Source of the DNA: Prolixibacteraceae bacterium
Lineage (GTDB): Bacteria > Bacteroidota > Bacteroidia > Bacteroidales > Prolixibacteraceae
Direction: 5' to 3'
DNA length: 8,552 bases
Assembly: GCA_003450125.1 (NCBI GenBank)
Contig: DMFR01000057.1
Location: forward strand, 914-9,465
Below, in pieces: positions 1 to 7,000 of the stretch; position 1 is the first letter of the stretch; each line of letters opens with the position of its first letter. A program made the translations under genes and the position numbers. Under the pieces are notes generated by a model that was not told where the DNA came from, made no database searches, and saw only the letters and a program-made list of their open reading frames with translations.

Positions 1-80
1 TTACTAGCTGCTTGCTTCTGGCTTTTTTTGCCAGCCGCCAGTAGCTAGCCGCTTGTTACCAGTAGCCAACAGCCAGCAGC
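1..80 (-). repeat. Degenerate heptanucleotide array after argG
   Basis: Read on the minus strand from just after the argG stop codon, this stretch divides into 7-base units: GCTGCTG, GCTGTTG, GCTACTG, GTAACAA, GCGGCTA, GCTACTG, GCGGCTG, then more diverged units to the window edge. It is non-coding and lies between argG and whatever gene follows it off the left side. Arrays with the same 7-base period but different unit sequences follow the stop codons of argR, carA and carB. The function is unknown; a degenerate intergenic microsatellite is the simplest reading. The array may extend beyond position 1. Confidence 0.6.
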
Positions 81-83
81 TTT

Positions 84-1277
84 TTAGAACGTCTTATTTA
101 CAGAGTTGTGGATTTTCAACGATGTAGAAAGCACTTTAGTAAATCCTTTAACATCATCGGCTGTCCATGCAGAATTTTTCTCTCCATATTCTCCAAATTC
201 AGAGCGCATCAAGTCATGATCAGATTCCACGCCAACTAACACAAAGTTGTATGGTTTCAGTCTGACAATCACCTTTCCGGTAACGGTTTGCTGAGAATTT
301 TCCAGAAACTTCTCAATGTCACGCATAACGGGTTCAAAGTATAGGGCTTCGTGGAGGAACATGCCATACCAGTTGCCCAACTGTTCCTTCCAGTATTGCT
401 GCCATTTGGTGAGCGTATGTTTTTCGAGCATCTGGTGAGCCTTGATGGTGATGATGGGTGCGGCGGCTTCGAATCCTACACGTCCCTTGATCCCGATAAT
501 GGTGTCGCCAATGTGCATATCGCGGCCAATTGCATAGGGGGCAGCCAATGCATCCAATGCACGGATTGCATTCACCGGATTTTCATAGATCTCGCCATTC
601 ACTCCTTTCAATTCGCCCTCTATAAAATCAAGGGTAATCTCTTTTTCTTCCGTTTCAGTGAGTTGGGATGGATAAGCCTCTTCAGGCAAAGTCTGATTCG
701 ATTTAAGCGTTTCTTTTCCGCCGATACTGGTGCCCCATAATCCTTTATTGATCGAGTAATCCATCTTTTTCCAGTCAGCTTTCACACCATGGGATTTCAG
801 GTAATCGATCTCTTCCTGACGGCTCAGTTCAAGATCACGGGTAGGAGTGAGGATGCCAATTTCAGGGGCAAGAATCTGGAAAGTCAAGTCAAAGCGCACC
901 TGGTCATTTCCAGCGCCTGTACTTCCGTGAGCCACATATTTAGCGCCTATTTTCTTGGCATATTCAATAATGGCAATGGCTTGAAATACACGCTCAGAAC
1001 TTACGGAAATGGGGTAAGTATTGTTCCTGAGAATGTTTCCGAAAACCATGTATTTGATACTTTTTTCATAATAAGTATCAGTCACATCAAGAGTTACATG
1101 TTTTACAGCTCCCAAATTGTATGCTTTTTTCTCAACAGCATCCAGTTCTGTCTGATTAAAACCGCCGGTATTGGCGATTGCCGTGTACACTTCCAGATTT
1201 TTCTCTACCGAAAGGTATTTTGCACAATACGAAGTATCCAAGCCTCCGCTGAATGCTAAAACTACTTTTTCCTTCAT
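84..1277 (-). CDS. argG: Argininosuccinate synthase
   Basis: This cytoplasmic enzyme joins citrulline and aspartate, with ATP cleaved to AMP and pyrophosphate, giving argininosuccinate in the penultimate step of arginine synthesis. The 397-residue length fits the roughly 400-residue subtype rather than the longer E. coli type. The N-terminal nucleotide-binding loop AFSGGLDTS is at residues 8-16. The family signature HGSTGAGNDQVRFD, which contacts ATP, citrulline and aspartate, is at about 117-130, where many homologues have HGATGKGNDQVRF. The ATG at 1277 is preceded after a single base by the TAA of the acetyltransferase gene, so the two are almost certainly co-transcribed and probably translationally coupled. 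No Shine-Dalgarno sequence is visible, only an A-rich stretch. The gene is intact, and no terminator follows it within the window, so the operon probably continues leftwards, perhaps to argC as in Bacteroides. Confidence 0.97.
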   Translation of the reverse strand: MKEKVVLAFSGGLDTSYCAKYLSVEKNLEVYTAIANTGGFNQTELDAVEKKAYNLGAVKHVTLDVTDTYYEKSIKYMVFGNILRNNTYPISVSSERVFQAIAIIEYAKKIGAKYVAHGSTGAGNDQVRFDLTFQILAPEIGILTPTRDLELSRQEEIDYLKSHGVKADWKKMDYSINKGLWGTSIGGKETLKSNQTLPEEAYPSQLTETEEKEITLDFIEGELKGVNGEIYENPVNAIRALDALAAPYAIGRDMHIGDTIIGIKGRVGFEAAAPIITIKAHQMLEKHTLTKWQQYWKEQLGNWYGMFLHEALYFEPVMRDIEKFLENSQQTVTGKVIVRLKPYNFVLVGVESDHDLMRSEFGEYGEKNSAWTADDVKGFTKVLSTSLKIHNSVNKTF

Positions 1278-1278
1278 G

Positions 1279-2037
1279 TTATTTATTTTTTTTAAAAAGG
1301 GAAAAACCTATTTCTTTCTTAGGTTGAGTCCCGTTTTTATTGGGTTTCAATTTGTTGATGATGTCCAGCAAAGTATCCTTAATGGCCCATCCATTGCCTT
1401 TCTTTTTCTCTTCAGGTTTCTCTTCCACCTTTTTTTCCTGCTCCCATGCCGGATCATACAACATACCGGTACAGAGGCATTTACTTTTATTGGTGCGTTG
1501 CAGGATGTCATAATTGACGCAACTTTGACAGCCCTTCCAGAAGTCTTCATCATCCGTCAGTTCTGAAAAGGTCACCGGACGATAACCCAGTTCATGGTTG
1601 ATTTTCATAACTGCCAATCCGGTGGTTAAACCAAAGATCTTGGCATTGGGGTAAACCTGCCTTGAAAGCATGAATGCTTTTCTCTTGATTTCAGTAGCCA
1701 ATCCGATCCCACGATATTCTTTGACTACGATCAATCCGGAGTTGGCCACAAAGCTTTTCGCTCCCCATGATTCTACGTAGCAGAAACCTGCAAAGGTTTC
1801 ATTGTTTTCGAGGGCAATAATCGCTTTGCCTTCCTTCATTTTATTGGCAATGTATTCATAGGTACGACGTGCAATACCTGTTCCACGCTCTTTTGAAGCC
1901 TGGTCAATGGCATCATTCACCTGATCAACATATTTTAAATGCTCCTCAGTCGCTACCAGTACTTTAATATCTTTTAAATCTTTCATCTTCGTTCTTAAAT
2001 AATTGTCAATTTTATTCAAATCAAAAACTTTATCCAT
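1279..2037 (-). CDS. GNAT acetyltransferase in the arg operon, candidate N-acylglutamate synthase
   Basis: This is a 252-residue GNAT-fold protein. The acyl-CoA pyrophosphate-binding motif A is visible as GLIVVKEYRGIGLA, with the YRGIG core at about residues 108-112. After the GNAT core comes a cysteine-rich segment (GCQSC, then CLC, at about 169-189), followed by a charged lysine/glutamate tail. It lies between argR and argG and abuts argG by one base. Homologues occupy the same place in Bacteroides, and I recall genetic work there proposing that they supply the missing N-acylglutamate synthase; that role is inferred here, not shown. An upstream in-frame GTG at 2097 would extend the protein by 20 residues, but that extension is encoded by a heptanucleotide repeat (SVQCSVFSVQ), so I prefer the ATG at 2037. 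A further ATG at 1986 (MKDLKDIKV), close to where the GNAT core begins, is also possible. Confidence 0.8.
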   Translation of the reverse strand: MDKVFDLNKIDNYLRTKMKDLKDIKVLVATEEHLKYVDQVNDAIDQASKERGTGIARRTYEYIANKMKEGKAIIALENNETFAGFCYVESWGAKSFVANSGLIVVKEYRGIGLATEIKRKAFMLSRQVYPNAKIFGLTTGLAVMKINHELGYRPVTFSELTDDEDFWKGCQSCVNYDILQRTNKSKCLCTGMLYDPAWEQEKKVEEKPEEKKKGNGWAIKDTLLDIINKLKPNKNGTQPKKEIGFSLFKKNK

Positions 2038-2060
2038 CTCTTCACCATCTGCCAACTGAG

Positions 2061-2104
2061 ACTGAACACTGAACACTGAACACTGAACACTGATCACTGT
2101 CCAC
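2061..2104 (-). repeat. GTGTTCA heptanucleotide array between argR and the GNAT gene
   Basis: On the minus strand this reads GTGGACA, GTGATCA, then four perfect copies of GTGTTCA; on the plus strand the perfect copies appear as ACTGAAC from 2061. The array begins three bases after the argR stop codon and ends about 24 bases before the preferred start of the acetyltransferase gene. It is open in one frame, which creates a spurious N-terminal extension of the acetyltransferase. With four identical units it is the most regular array here and the likeliest to vary in length between strains. Confidence 0.85.
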
Positions 2105-2107
2105 TTT

Positions 2108-2590
2108 TCACCCCAGCTTATCCTCCAATTTCGGCATCACCAAGATCAGGCTGTTAATTAAATCGCTGTGCGTAATGCCTTCTCGCATAATAATCAGTAT
2201 CGTATCGTCCCCGGCAATGGTTCCTATGATTTCGTATGGTTCTGCATTGTCAATTACAGCGGCCAGACTACTTGCATATCCTGGCATTGTTCTCATTACA
2301 GCAAGGTTTCCTGAAAATTGTAAATCACGAAAACCATCGGCCAGAAAATTAATCCTTGTATTTTCCCGTATGTTTTCATTGTTCAACCCTTCAGGGATGA
2401 CATATACATAACCCAGTGCCTGATCCGATACTTTTGCTACCTTTAAGATCTTTAAATCGCGCGAAAGGGTAGCCTGGGTCAATTCAAAGCCTTGATCTTT
2501 CATGAGGTGCAATAGCTCATCCTGACTGCTGATCCGGCCATGGAGAATTGCCTGTTTGATGGCAAGCTGTCTTTTCGTACGATTCTTCAT
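2108..2590 (-). CDS. argR: Arginine repressor
   Basis: ArgR is a hexameric DNA-binding regulator that uses L-arginine as corepressor and controls arginine biosynthesis. The 160-residue length is normal. The N-terminal winged helix-turn-helix covers roughly residues 1-70 and has the family recognition signature TQATLSRDLKIL at 38-49. The C-terminal oligomerisation and arginine-binding domain carries GTIAGDDT at 123-130; the two aspartates at 128-129 are the conserved arginine contacts. The ATG at 2590 lies three bases from the first of two operator palindromes (2593-2627), which suggests autoregulation of the whole argR-GNAT-argG operon. The gene is first in that operon and is transcribed divergently from carAB. 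It is intact, and I am confident of the family. Confidence 0.95.
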   Translation of the reverse strand: MKNRTKRQLAIKQAILHGRISSQDELLHLMKDQGFELTQATLSRDLKILKVAKVSDQALGYVYVIPEGLNNENIRENTRINFLADGFRDLQFSGNLAVMRTMPGYASSLAAVIDNAEPYEIIGTIAGDDTILIIMREGITHSDLINSLILVMPKLEDKLG

Positions 2591-2592
2591 TT

Positions 2593-2627
2593 TGTATATT
2601 TATACATATTCGATGCAAAAATATGCA
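2593..2627. promoter_or_regulatory. Tandem ARG boxes (predicted ArgR operator)
   Basis: Two imperfect 14-bp palindromes stand side by side: TGTATATTTATACA at 2593-2606 and TGCAAAAATATGCA at 2614-2627. Their centres are exactly 21 bp apart. Known ArgR operators are pairs of 18-bp A/T-rich palindromes separated by 3 bp, also 21 bp centre to centre, because one hexamer binds both on one DNA face. The half sites (TGTATA/TGCAAA) differ from the E. coli TGAAT consensus but have the same symmetry. The second box overlaps the likely -7 box of argR, and the first lies between the expected transcription start and the argR ATG, a classical repression geometry. Binding is inferred. Confidence 0.65.
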
Positions 2628-2644
2628 ATAAATAAATACTACAA
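2616..2644 (-). promoter_or_regulatory. Predicted Bacteroidota-type promoter of argR
   Basis: On the minus strand, TATTTTTG at 2623-2616 matches the Bacteroidota -7 consensus TAnnTTTG exactly. A TTG at 2644-2642, 18 bases upstream, can serve as the -33 element, though that element is weak. Transcription would start near 2612, giving a 5' leader of about 22 bases. The -7 box is buried inside the second ARG box, so ArgR bound there should exclude the sigma factor. Confidence 0.5.
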
Positions 2645-2667
2645 CCCTTTTTTTCAGAAATAATTTA

Positions 2668-2675
2668 TATTTTTG
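2668..2675 (+). promoter_or_regulatory. Candidate -7 box for carAB
   Basis: TATTTTTG on the plus strand is a perfect TAnnTTTG match within an A/T-rich stretch. No clear TTG stands at the -33 distance, only a T-run at about 2648-2654, so the call is moderate. It would start transcription at about 2679-2683, leaving a leader of about 150 bases before carA that contains the small ORF and the hairpin. It also leaves only a few bases before the ATG of the small ORF. Confidence 0.4.
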
Positions 2676-2684
2676 TTGCCGATA

Positions 2685-2816
2685 ATGAAAAACACAAACG
2701 AATTGAAACTTGAAAAAGACCAGGTTGAAATTACGAAGTACCATAGAAAAAGAGAGTTTGTTTATATAACAACAATGCGTTTGCCCTACAGCCGTAGCCA
2801 AACGCATTTTTTTTAA
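2685..2816 (+). CDS. Possible 43-residue leader peptide upstream of carA
   Basis: An ATG at 2685 opens an uninterrupted 43-codon frame beginning MKNTNELKLEKD and ending MRLPYSRSQTHFF, with TAA at 2814-2816, 17 bases before the carA ATG. It has four arginine codons (residues 21, 23, 32, 37), two of them within the attenuator hairpin, and crosses a T-rich stretch (about 2757-2768) just before that hairpin. Its last 14 codons run through the hairpin and its T-tract. This layout parallels the E. coli pyrBI leader, a 44-codon ORF that also runs through its attenuator. No homologous peptide is recognised. If transcription starts at about 2680, the message would be almost leaderless at this ATG. A chance open frame is the main alternative. 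Confidence 0.35.
   Translation: MKNTNELKLEKDQVEITKYHRKREFVYITTMRLPYSRSQTHFF
2695..2704 (+). promoter_or_regulatory. Candidate antiterminator segment in the carA leader
   Basis: The sequence CAAACGAATT is a near copy (9 of 10 bases) of the downstream arm of the attenuator hairpin, CAAACGCATT. In the transcript it can pair with the upstream arm AATGCGTTTG at 2774-2783, including six consecutive pairs at one end. That pairing would sequester the arm and prevent the terminator from forming. It lies within codons 4-7 of the leader ORF, so a translating ribosome would disrupt it. The switch is inferred from complementarity alone. Confidence 0.35.
2774..2814 (+). terminator. Intrinsic terminator / attenuator in the carA leader
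   Basis: A perfect 10-bp stem pairs AATGCGTTTG (2774-2783) with CAAACGCATT (2799-2808). The loop region contains a further CTAC/GTAG helix (2786-2789 with 2794-2797). The stem runs into eight consecutive T residues (2807-2814). The T-tract is on the plus-strand side only, so the terminator acts on rightward transcription. Only 19 bases separate it from the carA ATG, too few for another promoter, and the gene to the left points away. It can therefore hardly be an end-of-gene terminator and is best read as a regulatory attenuator for carAB. Confidence 0.8.
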
Positions 2817-2833
2817 TATTTAGCATTGTAACG

Positions 2834-3925
2834 ATGACACAACTAAGAAAAGTCAGATTGATTCTTGAAGACGGGACATCATTTGAAGGTAAATCCTTCG
2901 GATATGAACGCTCGGTTGCCGGAGAAGTAGTTTTTTATACTGCTATGACTGGCTATCCCGAAAGTTTAACAGATCCTTCATATACGGGACAGATCCTCGT
3001 TTCAACCTTCCCCTTGATTGGAAATTATGGTGTGCCAAGTGACTCGAAAGAGCAAGGCTTATCCGCTTTTTATGAATCGGATAAGATTCATATTACCGGA
3101 TTAATTGTTTCTGATTACTCGTTCGAATACAGCCATTGGAATGCCATCAAGAGCTTGGGCGACTGGTTGAAAGAGCACAAGATACCAGGCTTGTTCGGTA
3201 TTGATACCCGTGCCTTGACCAAAATTATCAGGGTTAAAGGTTCATTATTGGGCAAGATTGAGTTTGAGGATGAAGTAATTGATTTTTACGATCCCAATCA
3301 GGAGAACCTGGTTGCCATAGCCAGTACCGACAAAGTAGAAGTATATGGAACCGGGGAACACCGTATCGTATTGGTCGATTGCGGAGTCAAATACAACATC
3401 ATCCGCTGTTTGATGAATCGCAATGCTACGGTGATTGTGGTTCCTTGGGACTACGATTTCAGCGGTGAAGATTTTGACGGCATCTTCCTTTCCAATGGAC
3501 CTGGTGATCCTGCCTTGTGTGATGCCACGGTTGAAAATATCCGTAAAACGATGTTGGCTGAAAAGCCAATCATGGGTATTTGCTTGGGTAACCAGTTGCT
3601 GGCTCGTGCTGCCGGAGCTGAAACCTACAAGCTGAAGTTTGGTCATCGCAGCCACAACCAACCCGTCTTATTACAAGGAACCGACCGTTGTTTCATTACT
3701 TCGCAGAACCATGGCTTTGCGGTCGATACCAAGACCCTTCCATCGGATTGGGAACCTTTGTTTACCAATGTGAACGATCAAACCAATGAGGGAATCCGCC
3801 ACAAGACAAAACCGTTCTTTTCTACTCAATTTCACCCTGAAGCTGCCAGTGGACCGGTCGATACAGAATTCTTGTTCGATGATTTCATGAACAATGTGAT
3901 TGAATATAAGAAGACGAAGAAGTAA
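2834..3925 (+). CDS. carA: Carbamoyl-phosphate synthase small subunit (glutaminase)
   Basis: CarA hydrolyses glutamine and passes the ammonia to CarB, which makes carbamoyl phosphate for arginine and pyrimidine synthesis. The 363-residue length is typical. The N-terminal small-chain domain (about 1-150) is recognisable from FYTAMTGYPESLTDPSYTGQ at about 34-53. A class I glutamine amidotransferase domain follows from about 175, with SNGPGDP at 220-226, the nucleophile Cys250 in GICLGNQ, and the partners His334 and Glu336 in FHPEAASGP. The residue two after the nucleophile-loop glycine is Asn where many relatives have His (GICLGHQ); the catalytic triad itself is complete. The ATG at 2834 gives the expected N-terminus and has no visible Shine-Dalgarno sequence. 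It is the first gene of the carAB operon, downstream of an attenuator-like hairpin. Confidence 0.96.
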   Translation: MTQLRKVRLILEDGTSFEGKSFGYERSVAGEVVFYTAMTGYPESLTDPSYTGQILVSTFPLIGNYGVPSDSKEQGLSAFYESDKIHITGLIVSDYSFEYSHWNAIKSLGDWLKEHKIPGLFGIDTRALTKIIRVKGSLLGKIEFEDEVIDFYDPNQENLVAIASTDKVEVYGTGEHRIVLVDCGVKYNIIRCLMNRNATVIVVPWDYDFSGEDFDGIFLSNGPGDPALCDATVENIRKTMLAEKPIMGICLGNQLLARAAGAETYKLKFGHRSHNQPVLLQGTDRCFITSQNHGFAVDTKTLPSDWEPLFTNVNDQTNEGIRHKTKPFFSTQFHPEAASGPVDTEFLFDDFMNNVIEYKKTKK

Positions 3926-4030
3926 GATTGTAGATGTTAGATTCAAGAGTCTGAAGACCGGAGACCGGAGTCGGAAGACCGGAAAACCAGACTTGAAACT
4001 TTGAACTTGAAACTTTGAACTGAAATTAAC
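3926..4030 (+). repeat. Heptanucleotide mosaic between carA and carB
   Basis: The whole carA-carB linker can be read as fifteen consecutive 7-base units, starting at the base after the carA stop codon. They belong to successive families: GATTGTA/GATGTTA/GATTCAA, then AAGACCG/GAGACCG/GAGTCGG, then GAACTTG/AAACTTT repeated. The unit sequence changes along the array while the period is kept. The segment 3991-4013 is repeated in perfect inverted form downstream of carB at 7277-7299. No other feature is visible in the linker, and no separate carB promoter is evident. Confidence 0.75.
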
Positions 4031-4034
4031 CATC

Positions 4035-7000
4035 ATGATAAATAAAGACATTAAAAAAGTAATCGTCCTGGGTTCGGGAGCACTGAAGATCGGTGAAGCG
4101 GGAGAGTTTGACTATTCAGGTTCTCAGGCCTTGAAAGCCCTGAAAGAAGAGAATATTCACACCATTCTGATCAACCCCAATATTGCAACCATCCAGACTT
4201 CGGAAGACATTGCAGATCGAATTTACTTTCTTCCGGTTACGCCCTTCTTTGTGGAGCAGGTCATTATAAAAGAAAAGCCGGATGGAATCTTGCTGGCCTT
4301 CGGTGGACAGACTGCCCTCAATTGCGGGGTTGCTTTATTCCGTAAGGGAATCCTGGAAAAATACAATGTGAAGGTTCTGGGTACTCCGGTTCAATCAATT
4401 ATTGATACCGAGGACCGTGAGATCTTTGCCGGCAAGCTTGGTGAAATTGAAGTTAAAACTCCCCGCAGCATTGCTTGTTTAAACATGGAAGAAGCCTTTG
4501 CGGCAGTTAAAATAGTGGGTTATCCGATTATCATCCGTGCTGCTTATACATTGGGGGGATTGGGCAGCGGCTTTTGTGCCAATGACCAGGAATTGGAATC
4601 ACTGGCCTCCAAGGCATTCACTTATTCACCCCAAATCCTGGTAGAGGAATCGATTAAAGGCTGGAAAGAAGTGGAATATGAAGTGGTCCGTGACCGTTTC
4701 AACAACTGTATTACGGTGTGTAATATGGAAAACTTCGATCCTCTTGGTATTCATACGGGTGAAAGCATCGTGGTTGCCCCTTCGCAGACACTTTCCAACT
4801 CTGAATACCATAAATTGCGCGCACTGGCCATTAAAATTATCCGCCATATAGGAATAGTCGGCGAATGTAACGTACAATATGCCCTTGATCCTCATTCTGA
4901 GGATTACCGTGTCATTGAGGTCAATGCCCGTCTATCGAGATCTTCTGCACTGGCCTCCAAGGCTACAGGTTATCCATTGGCCTTTGTAGCTGCCAAACTA
5001 GGTTTGGGATACGGACTTCATCAATTAAATAACCAGGTAACCAAGGTGACCACTGCTGCTTTCGAACCTGCACTGGATTACATCGTTTGTAAGATTCCAC
5101 GCTGGGATTTGAACAAGTTTACCGGTGTATCCAAGAACTTGGGTAGCTCTATGAAATCGGTAGGAGAGATCATGTCAATCGGCCGTTCTTTTGAAGAAGC
5201 CATCCAGAAAGGTATCCGCATGGTAGGTATAGGGATGCATGGTTTTGTAGCCAACAAGGAAGAAATCACCATTGAGCAGATTGATGAAGAATTGAGTAAC
5301 CCTACTGACCGCCGTATCTTTGCCATTGCTGAAGCTTTCAACAAAAATTATACAGTAGATGAGATTTACGAAAAGACCAAGATAGACCGCTGGTTTTTAC
5401 AAAAACTGCAAAATATCCATATTTCTAAAAATAAACTGGAAGCGGTCAACTCACTGCAATCATTGCCCGATTCACTGTTGCTTCAGGCCAAGAAGGAAGG
5501 TTATTCCGACTTCCAGATTGCACGTCTGGTGTTGAAATCCTCCAACAAAGAGATTAATGACGATTTGCTGAAGGTGCGTGAATGGCGTAAAAGCAAGAAC
5601 ATCCTGCCTTCTGTAAAACAAATTGATACCCTGGCCGGGGAGTATCCTGCCCAAACGAATTATCTATACCTGACCTATAACGGAAATGAACACGATATTG
5701 AATTTCCCCGTGATGACAAATCAGTCATCGTTTTAGGCTCTGGTGCTTACCGTATTGGAAGTTCTGTAGAGTTTGACTGGTGTAGTGTCAATGCTATCAC
5801 CACCATTCATAAAGAGAATTACCGTTCGATCATGATCAATTACAATCCGGAAACTGTAAGTACCGATTACGATACCTGCGACCGCCTGTATTTCGATGAA
5901 CTGACTTTTGAACGGGTAATGGATATTGTTGACCTGGAAGCTCCCAAAGGAGTGGTACTTTCAATGGGTGGACAGATTCCCAATAACCTGGCCATGAAAC
6001 TGCACCGTCAGCAGGTACCTATCCTGGGAACTTCTCCTTTGAATATCGACCGTGCAGAAGACCGTAAGAAATTCAGTTCTCTTTTAGATACCCTTAAAAT
6101 TGATCAGCCCCGCTGGTCTGAACTGACCAGTATTGATGATATTTACCGCTTTGTGGATGAAGTGGGGTTCCCTGTTTTGATCCGTCCTTCCTATGTACTT
6201 TCTGGAGCTGCCATGAACGTAGTTTCCAACAGGGACCAGCTGGAGCATTTCCTCAACCTGGCTGCCAACGTATCAAAGGAACACCCGGTGGTTGTTTCAG
6301 AATTTATTGAACAGGCCAAGGAAATTGAGATTGATGCTGTTGCCAAAAACGGTGAACTGGTAGCCTATGCCATTTCCGAGCATGTTGAGTTTGCAGGGGT
6401 TCATTCGGGCGATGCAACCATCGTATTTCCGCCTCAGAAACTGTACATTGAAACCATCCGCCGTATCAAGAAAATTGCAAGGCAGATTGCCAAAGCCCTT
6501 GAAATCACCGGGCCTTTCAATATGCAGTTGCTGGCCAAGGACAATGATATCAAGGTAATTGAATGTAATCTGCGTGCTTCGCGTAGTTTTCCTTTCGTGT
6601 CGAAGGTCATGAAATACAACCTGATTGAAATTGCCACTCAGGTCATGCTGGATGCCCCATACAGGCAACCGGATAAATCATTGTTCGAACTGGATTATGT
6701 AGGAGTGAAAGCTCCCCAGTTCTCCTTTGCCCGTTTGCTGAATGCTGACCCTGTACTGGGAGTCGATATGTCGTCAACCGGAGAAGTGGGCTGTATCGGC
6801 GAAACCTACTATGAGGCCATCCTGAAGTCGATGCTCTCGGTTGGATATACCATTCCAAAGAAGAACATCCTGATTTCTTCGGGACCTGCACGTTCAAAAA
6901 TTGAATTGCTTCAGAGTGCACAATTACTGGCTGACCGTGGTTTTAACCTGTATGCAACCGGTGGAACGCAAAAGTTTTTGGCTGAAAACGGTATTGAGTC

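Noticed and set aside
18..34. CTGGC-T7-GCCAG hairpin as a terminator near the left edge.
   Set aside because: The T-run is the loop and no T-tract follows the stem on either strand; it is probably a by-product of the heptad array.
2517..2807. 96-codon minus-strand frame overlapping the argR start and the control region.
   Set aside because: It overlaps argR in another frame, covers the operator and the attenuator, and has a composition typical of translated A/T-rich non-coding DNA.
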